A DNA stretch of 10,151 nt, taken from assembly GCA_016291275.1 (NCBI GenBank), contig JAEEWY010000041.1:1-10151 (forward strand), written 5' to 3'. This stretch comes from Methanobrevibacter sp. GTDB taxonomy: Archaea; Methanobacteriota; Methanobacteria; Methanobacteriales; Methanobacteriaceae. The position numbers were made by a program, and so were the translations under genes. Below the pieces are notes generated by a model. It had not been told where the DNA came from. It did no database searches and worked only from the letters and a program-made list of their open reading frames with translations. Below are positions 1 through 5,865 of the stretch, piece by piece; the stretch's first letter is position 1, and each line of letters starts with the position of its first letter.

Positions 1-728
1 CCGATTACTACTTTGTCTACTCCTTTTCCATCGGTTAAGTCCATGATTTGATCTACAGTGTTACCGTTGTGGTAATCTACAATATCATGTGCACCATATT
101 CTTTTGCTACTTTAATAGCTGCTGGACGACTTCCTACAGCAATAAGGTGGGAAGCACCCATGATTTGTGCACCAGCGAGTGACATAAGTCCTACAGGACC
201 GATACCGAAACAAGCTACAGTGTCACCAGGTTTAATTTCAGCAAGTTCTGCAGCATAGAAACCAGTAGTCATCATGTCTGAAATCATTACAGCTTGTTCT
301 AAGCTTACATGTTCAGGCAAGTGTGCTAAGTTTGCGTCAGCTTGGTTTACATGGAATTGTTCTGCAAATACACCGTGCTTGAAGGTTACAAAACTCATAC
401 CTGTTCCCATACCGTAACAGTGTTGGGAGAATCCTTGTTCTGCTGGTACAGTTAACCAGTCAGGAGTGATAGCAGGTACAATTACACGGTCTCCAGGTTT
501 GAAGTCTTTTACTTTGTCCCCTACTTTAACTACTTCAGCAGTAGCTTCGTGTCCTACTACACGGTTTGGAGCATCACTCATGTATGCATGACCCCATACA
601 ATGTGTACGTCTGAAGTACATGGTGCCATAGCTAAAGGTTTACAAATTGCGTCGTAAGGTCCACATTCATCGAGTTCAATGTCAACCCAGCCGAGTACGT
701 CTTGTTCGATTCTTGCCAATCCTCTCAT
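1..728 (-). CDS. adh: NADP-dependent secondary alcohol dehydrogenase, zinc-dependent (5' part; 3' end outside window)
   Basis: Medium-chain zinc alcohol dehydrogenase, very similar along its length to the Thermoanaerobacter brockii NADP-dependent secondary alcohol dehydrogenase as I remember that sequence. It interconverts secondary or primary alcohols and ketones/aldehydes with NADP(H) in the cytoplasm. The 242 visible codons of about 350 hold the catalytic zinc ligands Cys37, His60, Glu61 and Asp151 (in SDMMTTGF), the Rossmann motif GIGPVG at 175-180, and Ser200, Arg201 (VGSRP) and Tyr219, which match the NADP-specific positions of the T. brockii enzyme. The ATG follows AGGAG with 8 nt spacing. 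In methanogens such an enzyme, together with F420:NADP oxidoreductase, can feed electrons from alcohols into methanogenesis; that role is inferred here. Codon use is strongly biased, as in the highly expressed genes of the window. The gene is alone on its strand, with a long upstream region. Confidence 0.93.
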   Translation of the reverse strand, partial: MRGLARIEQDVLGWVDIELDECGPYDAICKPLAMAPCTSDVHIVWGHAYMSDAPNRVVGHEATAEVVKVGDKVKDFKPGDRVIVPAITPDWLTVPAEQGFSQHCYGMGTGMSFVTFKHGVFAEQFHVNQADANLAHLPEHVSLEQAVMISDMMTTGFYAAELAEIKPGDTVACFGIGPVGLMSLAGAQIMGASHLIAVGSRPAAIKVAKEYGAHDIVDYHNGNTVDQIMDLTDGKGVDKVVI

Positions 729-768
729 TTTTATATCTCCTAAATAATTATTTAAGATTTGATCAATT

Positions 769-878
769 CTGGAATAAGCTGGAAATAATCATCTCTAATA
801 ATTAGTTTAGTTAACTACTTATTTAAATCTTTATATATTTTCTGAATAGTTTTCAGTAAAATAATAATAAACCTGGTT
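769..878 (-). promoter_or_regulatory. Cluster of possible operator repeats around the alcohol dehydrogenase promoter
   Basis: Four short symmetric or repeated elements surround the TATA box. AACCTGGTT lies at 870-878. CTGAA and TTCAG arms lie at 842-846 and 852-856, directly upstream of the TATA box. The perfect palindrome TAGTTAACTA lies at 808-817, at the predicted transcription start. The tandem pair CTGGAATAAG/CTGGAAATAA lies at 769-788 in the leader. Their position fits regulator binding, but no regulator is identified. Confidence 0.35.
829..840 (-). promoter_or_regulatory. Probable TATA box of the alcohol dehydrogenase gene
   Basis: On the minus strand this reads AAATATATAAAG, a good archaeal TATA box. 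A start about 25 nt downstream would be near 808, giving a leader of about 80 nt, longer than for the other genes here. Inverted repeats flank it on both sides. Confidence 0.55.
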
Positions 879-889
879 AAACAACTAAA

Positions 890-1125
890 TAAAATAATTA
901 AAAATAAATATTGTTTAATTAATTATTAAAATTATCATTAATTGTCTAATCAAAATAATAAAAATATAACAATGAAATAAAATAAAAATTTAATATGGAC
1001 AAACTAACAAAACAAACAAATTGATAGAAATAAACAAAATAGCAGAGAATAGAATAAAAATTTGAAAAAAATAGAATTAAAATAAAATAGCGAAATATAA
1101 AATAATTTTAAAAAAAATAGAAAGA
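890..1125. other. AT-rich non-coding spacer
   Basis: About 235 bases of nearly pure A/T between the alcohol dehydrogenase promoter and the aEF1B terminator. I see no ORF with a ribosome-binding site, no RNA gene and no long repeat. Confidence 0.6.
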
Positions 1126-1150
1126 TAAGTGAATTATAAAACTTCACTTA
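1126..1150 (-). terminator. Hairpin terminator of aEF1B that includes the stop codon
   Basis: TAAGTGAA at 1126-1133 and TTCACTTA at 1143-1150 form a perfect 8-bp stem with a 9-nt loop. On the minus strand the 5' arm begins with the TAA stop codon of aEF1B, and the hairpin is followed within 7 nt by a run of eight T. Stem plus T run fits a factor-independent terminator. Confidence 0.65.
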
Positions 1151-1417
1151 CATTAATCTTCTAGAATCAGTAATTTCTGCACTAGCTACATCAGCTAAAG
1201 CGATGACAGCTTCTTCAGTAGGTCCAGTTCCACCTTCACCGTCTTCTACGATGAATACAACATTTAAAGCTACTAAACCGAATGCAATAGGTTCTTCAGT
1301 AATTTCGTGTAATTCTGCATCTGCAGGCATTGCATCAGTGATTGCTGCTTTTAATGCTTCTAAATCTACTTCTGGGCTTTCAGGCATTACTTTTAAAGTG
1401 TTAACAACTTCTCCCAT
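1148..1417 (-). CDS. ef1b: Translation elongation factor 1-beta (aEF1B)
   Basis: An 89-residue protein matching archaeal aEF1B, the guanine nucleotide exchange factor that recharges aEF1A with GTP during elongation. Typical features are the acidic, Ala-rich body, EEPIAFGLVAL at about 41-51, the FIVEDGEGGT stretch at about 55-64 and the Leu-Met C-terminus. An ATG two codons upstream at 1423 is rejected because the ribosome-binding site GGAGGA (1429-1424) touches it directly, whereas it stands 6 nt from the ATG at 1417. The gene lies 92 nt downstream of the zinc mini-protein on the same strand and has its own good TATA box in the gap, so it can be transcribed alone. Base composition and codon choice fit high expression. 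Confidence 0.95.
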   Translation of the reverse strand: MGEVVNTLKVMPESPEVDLEALKAAITDAMPADAELHEITEEPIAFGLVALNVVFIVEDGEGGTGPTEEAVIALADVASAEITDSRRLM

Positions 1418-1490
1418 AATCATTCCTCCAATAATTCTGGATAATTAATTAATACAAATTAATTTAAATTAATCTTAAATACAATTTGAT

Positions 1491-1500
1491 CTTTTATACC
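1491..1500 (-). promoter_or_regulatory. Probable TATA box of aEF1B
   Basis: GGTATAAAAG on the minus strand, just downstream of the zinc mini-protein stop codon. A start about 25 nt further on gives a leader of roughly 50 nt before the aEF1B ATG. Confidence 0.5.
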
Positions 1501-1509
1501 AAATTAAAC

Positions 1510-1671
1510 TTATGGTCCTTCAAATCCACATTCGCATTTGTAAGAGTGACCGAAAGTACGGCAACTTTCACATCTTGCGATAGGTTTACCACATTCTGGA
1601 CAGTTGAATTGAACATAAGGTTCAATTAATGGTATTTCTTGTTTACAAGATTGACAGTTTACTTTTTCCAT
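1510..1671 (-). CDS. Archaeal two-zinc-finger mini-protein next to aEF1B
   Basis: A 53-residue protein with four cysteine pairs: C6-x2-C9, C24-x2-C27 (CPEC), C34-x2-C37 and C46-x-C48. Eight cysteines could form two zinc sites. The family is the small double zinc-ribbon proteins, whose Haloferax member HVO_2753 has been studied structurally and, from memory, is linked to swarming and biofilm formation and also encoded beside aEF1B. The ATG is preceded by GGTGAT with 3 nt spacing. The neighbours (aEF1B downstream, MfnE-like kinase upstream, same strand) suggest a translation-associated or RNA-binding role, but that is inference. A minus-strand TATA-like sequence (AGTTTATAAATT, 1720-1709) could drive it with a short leader. 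Confidence 0.88.
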   Translation of the reverse strand: MEKVNCQSCKQEIPLIEPYVQFNCPECGKPIARCESCRTFGHSYKCECGFEGP

Positions 1672-1708
1672 ATTATCACCGAATATATTATAAATATTTT
1701 AATTTATT

Positions 1709-1720
1709 AATTTATAAACT
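1709..1720 (-). promoter_or_regulatory. Possible TATA box of the zinc mini-protein gene
   Basis: AGTTTATAAATT on the minus strand predicts a start near 1690 and a leader under 20 nt. The surroundings are very AT-rich, so alternatives exist. Confidence 0.35.
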
Positions 1721-1735
1721 TAATGATTAATCGAA

Positions 1736-1801
1736 AATCTAAGCAAGGCTAATCTAAGCAAAGCGCTTCAAGCCATTGAACTTAAATTCATCTTAAGTTC
1801 A
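1736..1801. repeat. Repeat- and hairpin-rich intergenic patch
   Basis: Between the kinase and the zinc mini-protein, a patch less AT-rich than its surroundings holds an 11-bp direct repeat AATCTAAGCAA (1736-1746 and 1751-1761), the palindrome AAGCGCTT (1761-1768) and a perfect 9-bp inverted repeat TGAACTTAA/TTAAGTTCA (1777-1785, 1793-1801) with a 7-nt loop. Neither orientation has a T run right after the hairpin, so a simple terminator is not evident. It may be a small RNA, a processing structure or a protein-binding site. Confidence 0.45.
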
Positions 1802-1814
1802 CCTATGAATTAAT

Positions 1815-1820
1815 AAAAAA
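1815..1820 (-). terminator. T-tract after the MfnE-like kinase
   Basis: Six T residues on the minus strand, five bases past the TAA stop codon. This is a weak candidate archaeal T-tract terminator. Confidence 0.35.
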
Positions 1821-1825
1821 GATGC

Positions 1826-2482
1826 TTATTCATTATGTATAAATGTATATTCAAAAGAATCCTCATTATTCTCCTTATTCATAATAGACAGGACTCTTTC
1901 AGGATACTCTCCATTTACAACATAACAATCCAATCCATACTCAATCAATAAAGTAGGCAACATCAAGTCAATTGATGATTCGTCAAAAGTCAGTAGTTTA
2001 TTTACATCAATTTCATTGATCAGTTCCGCTCCACTTAAGGATGGATCTTTTGTATATATACCATTTACATTTGTTGCTATTAAAAGCTTTGCATCCAAAA
2101 GGCTTGCAATGTATGCTGCAATTGAATCACTTGTCACATCCCATGAATGTGCAAATGGCTCGTTTTCCTTTAGGATATCGGAACAAATCATAATTGGTAT
2201 CTTATTCAAGTCAGAAATACTTATCGCTTCTTCTATGGTATAGCTGATTTCTGTAAATGCTAATTTATCATTCAGCAATTTAGCTAAGATGTCCATCGCA
2301 TCAATAGCTGTTTCATGGGTTACATCCTCTGAGAATTCAATCTCATTATCGTATTTTCTAATCAGATTGGCAAACTCTCCACCGCCAATAACAAACAGGC
2401 AGTTTTCGCCTTCCAATGCATTAGCAAGTTCAATAGCTTTCCTTGGGAATAAACTTCCACCAATCTTAATAACCCATTCAAT
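1826..2482 (-). CDS. mfnE: Amino acid kinase family protein, probable MfnE of methanofuran biosynthesis; apparent ATT start
   Basis: Amino acid kinase fold protein, probably [5-(aminomethyl)furan-3-yl]methyl phosphate kinase, which adds the second phosphate to the furan precursor of methanofuran. Visible motifs are the N-terminal KIGGSL (6-11), VIGGGEFAN (31-39), the SWDVTSDSIAAYIA nucleotide-site motif (113-126) and TNVNGIYTKDP (137-147). The first standard start codon in frame, a TTG at 2416, would cut off the KIGGS phosphate-binding loop. Upstream the frame stays open to a TAA at 2506-2504 without any ATG, GTG or TTG. GTGAT (2493-2489) stands 6 nt before an ATT at 2482 that gives MEWVIKIGGS and a family-like 218 residues, so I place the start there. 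A minus-strand TATA box (TTTTATAAG, about 2534-2526) agrees. Function within the kinase family is moderately sure; a mutated start or sequence error remains possible. Confidence 0.8.
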   Translation of the reverse strand: MEWVIKIGGSLFPRKAIELANALEGENCLFVIGGGEFANLIRKYDNEIEFSEDVTHETAIDAMDILAKLLNDKLAFTEISYTIEEAISISDLNKIPIMICSDILKENEPFAHSWDVTSDSIAAYIASLLDAKLLIATNVNGIYTKDPSLSGAELINEIDVNKLLTFDESSIDLMLPTLLIEYGLDCYVVNGEYPERVLSIMNKENNEDSFEYTFIHNE

Positions 2483-2488
2483 AATACT

Positions 2489-2493
2489 ATCAC
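2489..2493 (-). promoter_or_regulatory. Ribosome-binding site supporting an ATT start
   Basis: GTGAT on the minus strand matches part of the archaeal AGGAGGTGATC consensus. It lies 6 nt before the ATT at 2482 and 3 nt before a second ATT at 2485. No such site precedes the TTG at 2416. Confidence 0.45.
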
Positions 2494-2525
2494 AACTGAA
2501 TGATTAATATTTGAAAAATTTAATT

Positions 2526-2534
2526 CTTATAAAA
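2526..2534 (-). promoter_or_regulatory. Probable TATA box of the MfnE-like kinase
   Basis: TTTTATAAG on the minus strand predicts a start near 2504, giving a leader of about 20 nt to the ATT at 2482. This argues against translation beginning as far down as 2416. Confidence 0.4.
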
Positions 2535-2538
2535 TTAT

Positions 2539-2601
2539 GATATTTTTAAAAATAATATTGAAAAAATGAAATTTTCAAAAAACGGATATTTTTAAAAATA
2601 A
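2539..2601. repeat. Paired 17-bp palindromic repeats between divergent genes
   Basis: GATATTTTTAAAAATAA occurs exactly at 2539-2555 and again at 2585-2601, 46 bp apart; each copy contains the perfect 14-bp palindrome TATTTTTAAAAATA. Between them is an inverted repeat TTGAAAA/TTTTCAA (2558-2564, 2572-2578). The position between two divergent promoters would suit an operator, although low-complexity AT DNA makes such symmetry easier to get by chance. Confidence 0.4.
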
Positions 2602-2710
2602 AATACTTATAAAAATAGCATTTATTAATTATTTATTTTTTACATTATATATAATTATGTTTTTTAATTATCTTTTTTCAGATTAAAAATTTCAATTTTA
2701 AAAAAATAAA

Positions 2711-2720
2711 TTATATATAG
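2711..2720 (+). promoter_or_regulatory. Probable TATA box of the acyltransferase gene
   Basis: TTATATATAG preceded by an A-rich stretch. A start about 25 nt downstream leaves a leader of some 23 nt with GGAGA at 2752-2756 before the ATG at 2764. Confidence 0.5.
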
Positions 2721-2763
2721 TCATCGATATAAAAATAGACATATAAATTTTGGAGAATGATTG

Positions 2764-3807
2764 ATGAATCAAAATAGAATAGAATGGATTGATCTTGTAA
2801 GGGCAATAGCTATTTTAACTGTTTTGTACATCCATGCAACTGATGGAATCTATATCATATCATCTGATGCAATCATGAACTATACATTGTTTTCAAGGAT
2901 ATTTCAATTTGCATCTCTCTTTATTGGACGTATAGGAGTTCCATTCTTCCTGATGATTACAGGATACTTATTGCTTGACAGAGCTTATGATGATGAGAAA
3001 GTTCGTAAATTCTGGACAAAGAATTGTAAAGGATTGATTATAGTAACAGTTATTTGGTCTGCAATTTATGCTGTAAGCATATTGTATGTATCCCTTTTCA
3101 GTACAAATGTCAATACAATAGAAGCGGGAAACCTATTCTTTAGCCATATGTGGTATATGCCAATGATTATTGGAATGTATCTTTCATTGCCATTTGTGGC
3201 AAGCGCTTTAAGCCATTATAAACCAAAAACAATTGAGCAAGCTACAATAGTGTTCTCACTTTTAGCATTCCTCTTGCCATTCATCTCATTATTGTTTGAT
3301 ATGGAAGGAATCCAGAATATAAACATACAATTCTGTCTTGGTTTCAGTGGTGGAATCTATGGTATTTACATTATCTTAGGATGGCTAGTTAAAAAAGGAC
3401 AATTCAAAAAGTATTCAAGCAATAAATTCAGATTGCTTGCAATAGTTTCATTTTTAATCTGTGTCCTGTTCCAATACTATGCATATATCAGAGGATATCC
3501 TTTCCTATTATGGTATGAATTCCCATTTATCCTAACTGGATCTCTTGCATTGTTTGAATTATGTTCCAGAAGGAAAAAGGTAAGAGGATTTAAAGGAATT
3601 CAATTCCTATCCAAATACTCCTTTGCAGTGTTCTTAATACACAACCTATTTAGAATCCCACTGCTTCCACTGGTTATTTTCTTACCATTTACAGAACCGG
3701 TAAAAGCTATAATCCTTTGGATTTTATTAATAATATTCAGCTATGCGGCAGCTGCATTTATTTACAGAATCCCACAATACGGTAAATTTATTTTATATAT
3801 GAGATAA
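2764..3807 (+). CDS. Membrane acyltransferase, acyltransferase family 3
   Basis: A 347-residue integral membrane protein of the acyltransferase 3 family, which moves acetyl or other acyl groups from the cytoplasm to sugars or other surface molecules. The family's R-x10-H signature is present as Arg13 and His24 in RAIAILTVLYIHA. Other family-like segments are GVPFFLMITGYLLL (58-71), HMWYMPMIIGMYLSLP (128-143) and KYSFAVFLIHN (284-294). About ten hydrophobic segments fill nearly the whole length, and there is no soluble SGNH domain. The ATG at 2764 is preferred to the TTG just before it because GGAGA (2752-2756) is 7 nt away. The acceptor is unknown; in this kind of organism pseudomurein or surface glycan is a guess. 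It is divergent from the MfnE-like kinase and convergent with an esterase. Confidence 0.88.
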   Translation: MNQNRIEWIDLVRAIAILTVLYIHATDGIYIISSDAIMNYTLFSRIFQFASLFIGRIGVPFFLMITGYLLLDRAYDDEKVRKFWTKNCKGLIIVTVIWSAIYAVSILYVSLFSTNVNTIEAGNLFFSHMWYMPMIIGMYLSLPFVASALSHYKPKTIEQATIVFSLLAFLLPFISLLFDMEGIQNINIQFCLGFSGGIYGIYIILGWLVKKGQFKKYSSNKFRLLAIVSFLICVLFQYYAYIRGYPFLLWYEFPFILTGSLALFELCSRRKKVRGFKGIQFLSKYSFAVFLIHNLFRIPLLPLVIFLPFTEPVKAIILWILLIIFSYAAAAFIYRIPQYGKFILYMR

Positions 3808-3809
3808 TA

Positions 3810-3840
3810 GAGATAATACTTATTATCTCATTAATTTTTA
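3810..3840 (+). terminator. Hairpin terminator of the acyltransferase gene
   Basis: GAGATAAT and ATTATCTC (3810-3817, 3822-3829) form a perfect 8-bp stem with a four-base loop, starting two bases after the stop codon. T-rich DNA follows (ATTAATTTTTATTTTT). Confidence 0.6.
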
Positions 3841-3946
3841 TTTTTAAAAATTTTAAAAAAAAAGTTATTTTATAATACTTATTTTTATAAATACTATTTT
3901 TACAAATAATGATCCTAAAAAGACTATTTTTTGAAAAACTAATTTT

Positions 3947-3954
3947 AAAAAAAA
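3947..3954 (-). terminator. T8 tract flush with the esterase stop codon
   Basis: On the minus strand eight T residues follow the TAA stop codon with no gap, and a second T5 tract lies further on. This fits an archaeal T-tract terminator. Confidence 0.5.
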
Positions 3955-4818
3955 TTATTCAAACTCTTTTTCAAGTTCTTTAAAAGCATTCCAAGCTTCT
4001 GGAGATGGGAACAATGGATAAATATGGAACATGCCCTCGCCTACAAGCAAGCGAGCATCCACACCTTCGCTTATCAATTTTTCATAATACTTTAAAATAT
4101 CTTTGTAGAATATTTCATTTTCCCCTGCAAAAATGAGTGTTCTTGGCAAATCTGAATTGTCTCCAAAGAGAGGGCTTACTCTATAGTCATTAGTATCCAA
4201 TTCCCCTGCCCATGATTTTCCTATTTCCCTAAGTCCTATTTCACCAAGAATTGGATCTGAATCATTATCATAAGGAGGATTGCTAAGTGCAATGTCAACC
4301 CATGGAGAATATACAACTATATTATTTGGTTGAGGAAGGTCTATTGCCTTTAAATGCTGGCAGAATGACAATACAAAGCCTCCACCTGCAGAATCTCCCA
4401 TTAAAGAAATTGTTTGATCTTTTCCCATTTTTGAAATCAGGGATCCATATAAATCATCCATCAAGTCAAAGGTTTCATCACATGAATGCTTTGGAGCCAA
4501 AGGATAAACTGGAGCGATTACATAAGCATCCAATTTTTTAGAAATGGCTAGACAGAATAAGTGATGCTGATAGTTGATCTCATTTATAAAAGCTCCTCCA
4601 TGGATAAAAACAATCACTTTTTTAGCATTTTTATCTCCAAAAGTGAAAAGAGGAGTTCCTTTAAAATCTATGCTTTTAAAGATGCTTTTTGGAGACTTTT
4701 CATCAGCATTTAACCTCTCTTTTAATAAATCATTTATTTTCTCTTGTGAGTCCATGAAATCTGATTTTGACATCATTAAGATTTTCTCTTCAATTTTTGC
4801 AATAAATGATTTTGACAT
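3955..4818 (-). CDS. Alpha/beta hydrolase, HSL-type carboxylesterase
   Basis: A 287-residue alpha/beta hydrolase of the hormone-sensitive-lipase-like group (alpha/beta hydrolase fold 3), expected to hydrolyse short-chain carboxyl esters. The oxyanion-hole motif HGGAF is at 73-77. The nucleophile Ser143 sits in GDSAGGG (141-147) and the catalytic His is probably His265 in MFHIYPLF. The acid position after the last strands reads AGENEIF, so Glu235 appears to replace the usual Asp; Asp240 is the alternative. No signal peptide or membrane segment is seen, so it is probably cytoplasmic. The ATG has a strong AAGGAG site 8 nt upstream and a clear TATA box. It converges on the acyltransferase gene and diverges from the DUF4013-like gene. 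The natural substrate is unknown. Confidence 0.88.
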   Translation of the reverse strand: MSKSFIAKIEEKILMMSKSDFMDSQEKINDLLKERLNADEKSPKSIFKSIDFKGTPLFTFGDKNAKKVIVFIHGGAFINEINYQHHLFCLAISKKLDAYVIAPVYPLAPKHSCDETFDLMDDLYGSLISKMGKDQTISLMGDSAGGGFVLSFCQHLKAIDLPQPNNIVVYSPWVDIALSNPPYDNDSDPILGEIGLREIGKSWAGELDTNDYRVSPLFGDNSDLPRTLIFAGENEIFYKDILKYYEKLISEGVDARLLVGEGMFHIYPLFPSPEAWNAFKELEKEFE

Positions 4819-4875
4819 GATTCATCTCCTTAATAAAAAGAATAAAAAAGAAATTAATAATATTTATGTCAATAA

Positions 4876-4885
4876 GATATATAAG
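4876..4885. promoter_or_regulatory. Near-symmetric TATA element between esterase and DUF4013-like gene
   Basis: GATATATAAG reads CTTATATATC on the minus strand. For the esterase it predicts a start near 4855 and a leader of about 35 nt. For the plus-strand gene it would put the start within about 10 nt of the ATG at 4917. A single TATATA core may therefore serve both genes, or the plus gene may use another AT-rich site nearby. Confidence 0.45.
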
Positions 4886-4916
4886 TCAATATAGTAAATA
4901 TTAAAAAAGCATAAAT

Positions 4917-5735
4917 ATGATTGGGAGTAAATCAATTATTGAAGATAAAATGCCATTAAAAAGATTGAAATACACATTTGATTATTGCAGCGCAAATCCC
5001 ATAGGTTTTTTAATTATCTTATTCTTAATCTGGTCTATAAATTTTATGAACAGCTATGCCGATGCACATACAATCAAATATAAGCTCATTTTTTATCCAA
5101 TGGCATTTTTAGTGACTCTTTTTATGTATGGGTATGGGTTGGCAATTACAAAAGACACCATAAGAAATGGAGAGAAATTGCCTATAATAAAACTTAAGCA
5201 ATGCACTGTTTTTGGTATAAAAGCGTCCATTATGATAACTCTCTATTCATTTATAGAAGGATTTCTATTATATGACCTTTCAACCAGATTCTATTTGCCT
5301 GAATTTCACTTAAAATTTGCAGCATCCCATTTGATTGAAACATTGAAATTATATTATTGGCATAATCCTGTAAGCACAATTGAATTTATCATTGTAAGCA
5401 TTATGATAACATATATAGTTGCATTCTTTTTGGAAATTTCACTTGCAAGACTTGCAGATGGTGGAAGATTGCTTGGTGCATTCAACATACTTTCCATTAA
5501 ACGCTGCATCGATACAATAGGATGGAGACATTATACTGCAGATTACACTAAGATTATGCTTTCAATAACAATTTTGGCTTACCTCCAATATGGAATTGAC
5601 ATGTTTGGATTCTTCAATTGGGTATTTGATTTAATCATTGGTCTTATGATATTCGCCATCGAATTCGTTGGAATCGGTATGATTTATCAAGAGTATAAGA
5701 TTAAAAAAGTTAAAAGGTTTATAGAAATTGATTAA
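4917..5735 (+). CDS. Multi-spanning membrane protein, probably DUF4013 family
   Basis: A 272-residue membrane protein of unknown function, resembling the DUF4013 proteins common in methanogens. About six hydrophobic segments lie near 29-46, 57-78, 100-119, 153-175, 212-228 and 233-256. Between them are soluble pieces typical of the family as I know it: ITKDTIRNGEKLP (77-89) after the second segment and ARLADGGRLLGAFNI (177-191) after the fourth. No catalytic motif or signal peptide is visible. The ATG at 4917 lacks a ribosome-binding site and may be leaderless or short-leader. A second ATG at 4950 (MPLKRLKYTF) is the alternative start. It is transcribed away from the esterase and converges on Pth2. 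A general envelope role is inference only. Confidence 0.75.
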   Translation: MIGSKSIIEDKMPLKRLKYTFDYCSANPIGFLIILFLIWSINFMNSYADAHTIKYKLIFYPMAFLVTLFMYGYGLAITKDTIRNGEKLPIIKLKQCTVFGIKASIMITLYSFIEGFLLYDLSTRFYLPEFHLKFAASHLIETLKLYYWHNPVSTIEFIIVSIMITYIVAFFLEISLARLADGGRLLGAFNILSIKRCIDTIGWRHYTADYTKIMLSITILAYLQYGIDMFGFFNWVFDLIIGLMIFAIEFVGIGMIYQEYKIKKVKRFIEID

Positions 5736-5740
5736 AATAA

Positions 5741-5775
5741 GTAAAATTATTTGTAAAATTATTTGTAAATAATTT
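5741..5775. repeat. 12-bp tandem repeat with hairpin between convergent genes
   Basis: GTAAAATTATTT occurs twice in tandem (5741-5752, 5753-5764), followed by GTAAATAATTT. The second copy and the following bases make a perfect 9-bp inverted repeat AAATTATTT/AAATAATTT (5756-5764, 5767-5775). It may help end transcription from one or both sides, but no T run follows it on the plus strand. Confidence 0.4.
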
Positions 5776-5825
5776 ATAAAATAATTTAAAAAAAGTTTGA
5801 AAAATAAATAAGGTAAAAGCTAAAA

Positions 5826-5865
5826 GATAAGATCATAATAACTTCAAATCACCAGTGATCTTATC
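5826..5865 (-). terminator. Long hairpin across the Pth2 stop codon
   Basis: GATAAGATCA (5826-5835) and TGATCTTATC (5856-5865) are perfect 10-bp complements separated by 20 nt. On the minus strand the 3' arm begins with the TGA stop codon of Pth2 and the 5' arm codes near its end (DKITGD). T-rich sequence with a T7 tract follows further on. Confidence 0.5.

Noticed and set aside
890..1125. Hidden small genes or RNA in the long AT-rich spacer
   Set aside because: Short frames such as one at about 995 end within ten codons and lack ribosome-binding sites; no tRNA-like or GC-rich structured segment is seen.
1418..1423. Upstream ATG (1423) as the aEF1B start
   Set aside because: The GGAGGA site touches this ATG with no spacing; the ATG at 1417 has the normal 6 nt.
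1203..1448. Plus-strand open frame opposite aEF1B
   Set aside because: Its reading is the antisense of a clear aEF1B gene and is low-complexity Ser/Thr/Ile-rich.
1761..1777. 16 of 17 bases shared with 3201-3217 inside the acyltransferase gene, suggesting a gene relic
   Set aside because: The similarity does not extend to either side and no reading frame around 1761 resembles the acyltransferase; one such match is about what chance allows in 10 kb.
2014..2507. Plus-strand open frames opposite the MfnE-like kinase
   Set aside because: They mirror a convincing kinase on the minus strand, have no ribosome-binding site and match no family I know.
5741..5776. Short tandem repeat as a CRISPR array
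   Set aside because: The units are 12 bp, directly adjacent and without unique spacers; no CRISPR-like array exists in the window.
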